Source: Bacillota bacterium (lineage in GTDB: Bacteria > Bacillota > UBA4882 > UBA8346). From it: a stretch of DNA of 31,808 bases. Positions 31,769 through 31,808 of this stretch are shown here, one piece after another. The stretch lies in the NCBI GenBank assembly GCA_023435565.1, contig JAEYRN010000072.1, positions 1 to 31,808 on the forward strand. Direction: 5' to 3'. The notes under the pieces are model-generated. The model did not search any database. It was given only the letters and a program-made list of their open reading frames with translations, and had not been told where the DNA came from. A program made the position numbers and the translations under genes. The first letter of the stretch is position 1, and each line of letters starts with the position of its first letter.

Positions 31769-31808
31769 AAGCCACAGAAATATCGGTATCTTTTATAATA
31801 CCATTGGA

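Larger units (their letters stand above)
31331..31808. other. noncoding region with a chain of hairpins
   Basis: No convincing gene. The first part is AT-rich and should hold the yicC promoter. Hairpins follow at 31523-31555, 31570-31604, 31609-31645 and 31726-31768. TAGGAGG (31674-31680) is followed by GTG at 31688 but the frame stops after six codons. Confidence 0.6.

Overview
The window comes from an AT-rich anaerobic Gram-positive-type bacterium, most likely a clostridial member of the Bacillota. Evidence: AGGAGG-like ribosome binding sites, several TTG starts, a Bacillus-type SOS box, a SAM-I (S-box) riboswitch, the block yicC-mihF-remA-gmk-rpoZ-priA-def-fmt-rsmB, a YrzE/TIGR04086 membrane protein and oxygen-sensitive [4Fe-4S] enzymes. 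Nothing in the window fixes the genus. Nearly all genes lie on the minus strand.

Positions 1-5560: an exported zinc phospholipase C with a C-terminal PLAT domain (clostridial alpha-toxin architecture); a SOS cassette umuD-umuC-SRAP behind a LexA box; an Ohr peroxidase with a clear promoter; a palindromic MITE-like repeat; and a ferritin-like gene interrupted by one in-frame TGA.

Positions 5579-8450 hold the most notable locus. A cysteine-rich MarR regulator, hgcA (corrinoid membrane protein with the NVWCAAGK signature), hgcB (two-cluster ferredoxin with the extra GVGCA cysteine and C-terminal CC pairs) and a PEP mutase/isocitrate lyase-superfamily gene form a compact minus-strand operon. HgcA and HgcB are the proteins required for microbial mercury methylation, so the sequence predicts a methylmercury producer. 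The MarR gene and the lyase-like gene are unusual partners.

Positions 8532-17100 carry housekeeping and envelope genes: an HtrA protease, an SH3-domain lipoprotein, a DUF2721 protein, ilvC (with an atypical cofactor loop), fmdB and pduL, tRNA-Trp, a GAF-GGDEF diguanylate cyclase, TIGR04086, an FG-GAP/copper-amine-oxidase-N-like surface protein and tRNA-Pro. Positions 17147-18357 hold a Myb-like/coiled-coil protein and a coupled 63-residue cysteine protein. Positions 18494-21194 form a SAM-riboswitch-controlled operon (DUF39, NIL-ferredoxin, UPF0280) for homocysteine formation by sulfur transfer. Positions 21351-31330 carry apgM, then on the minus strand the conserved yicC-to-rsmB block for translation initiation and maturation, replication restart, nucleotide metabolism and nucleoid functions. 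The last 478 bases are noncoding and contain a chain of hairpins, one sharing its arm sequence with the repeat near 4.9 kb.
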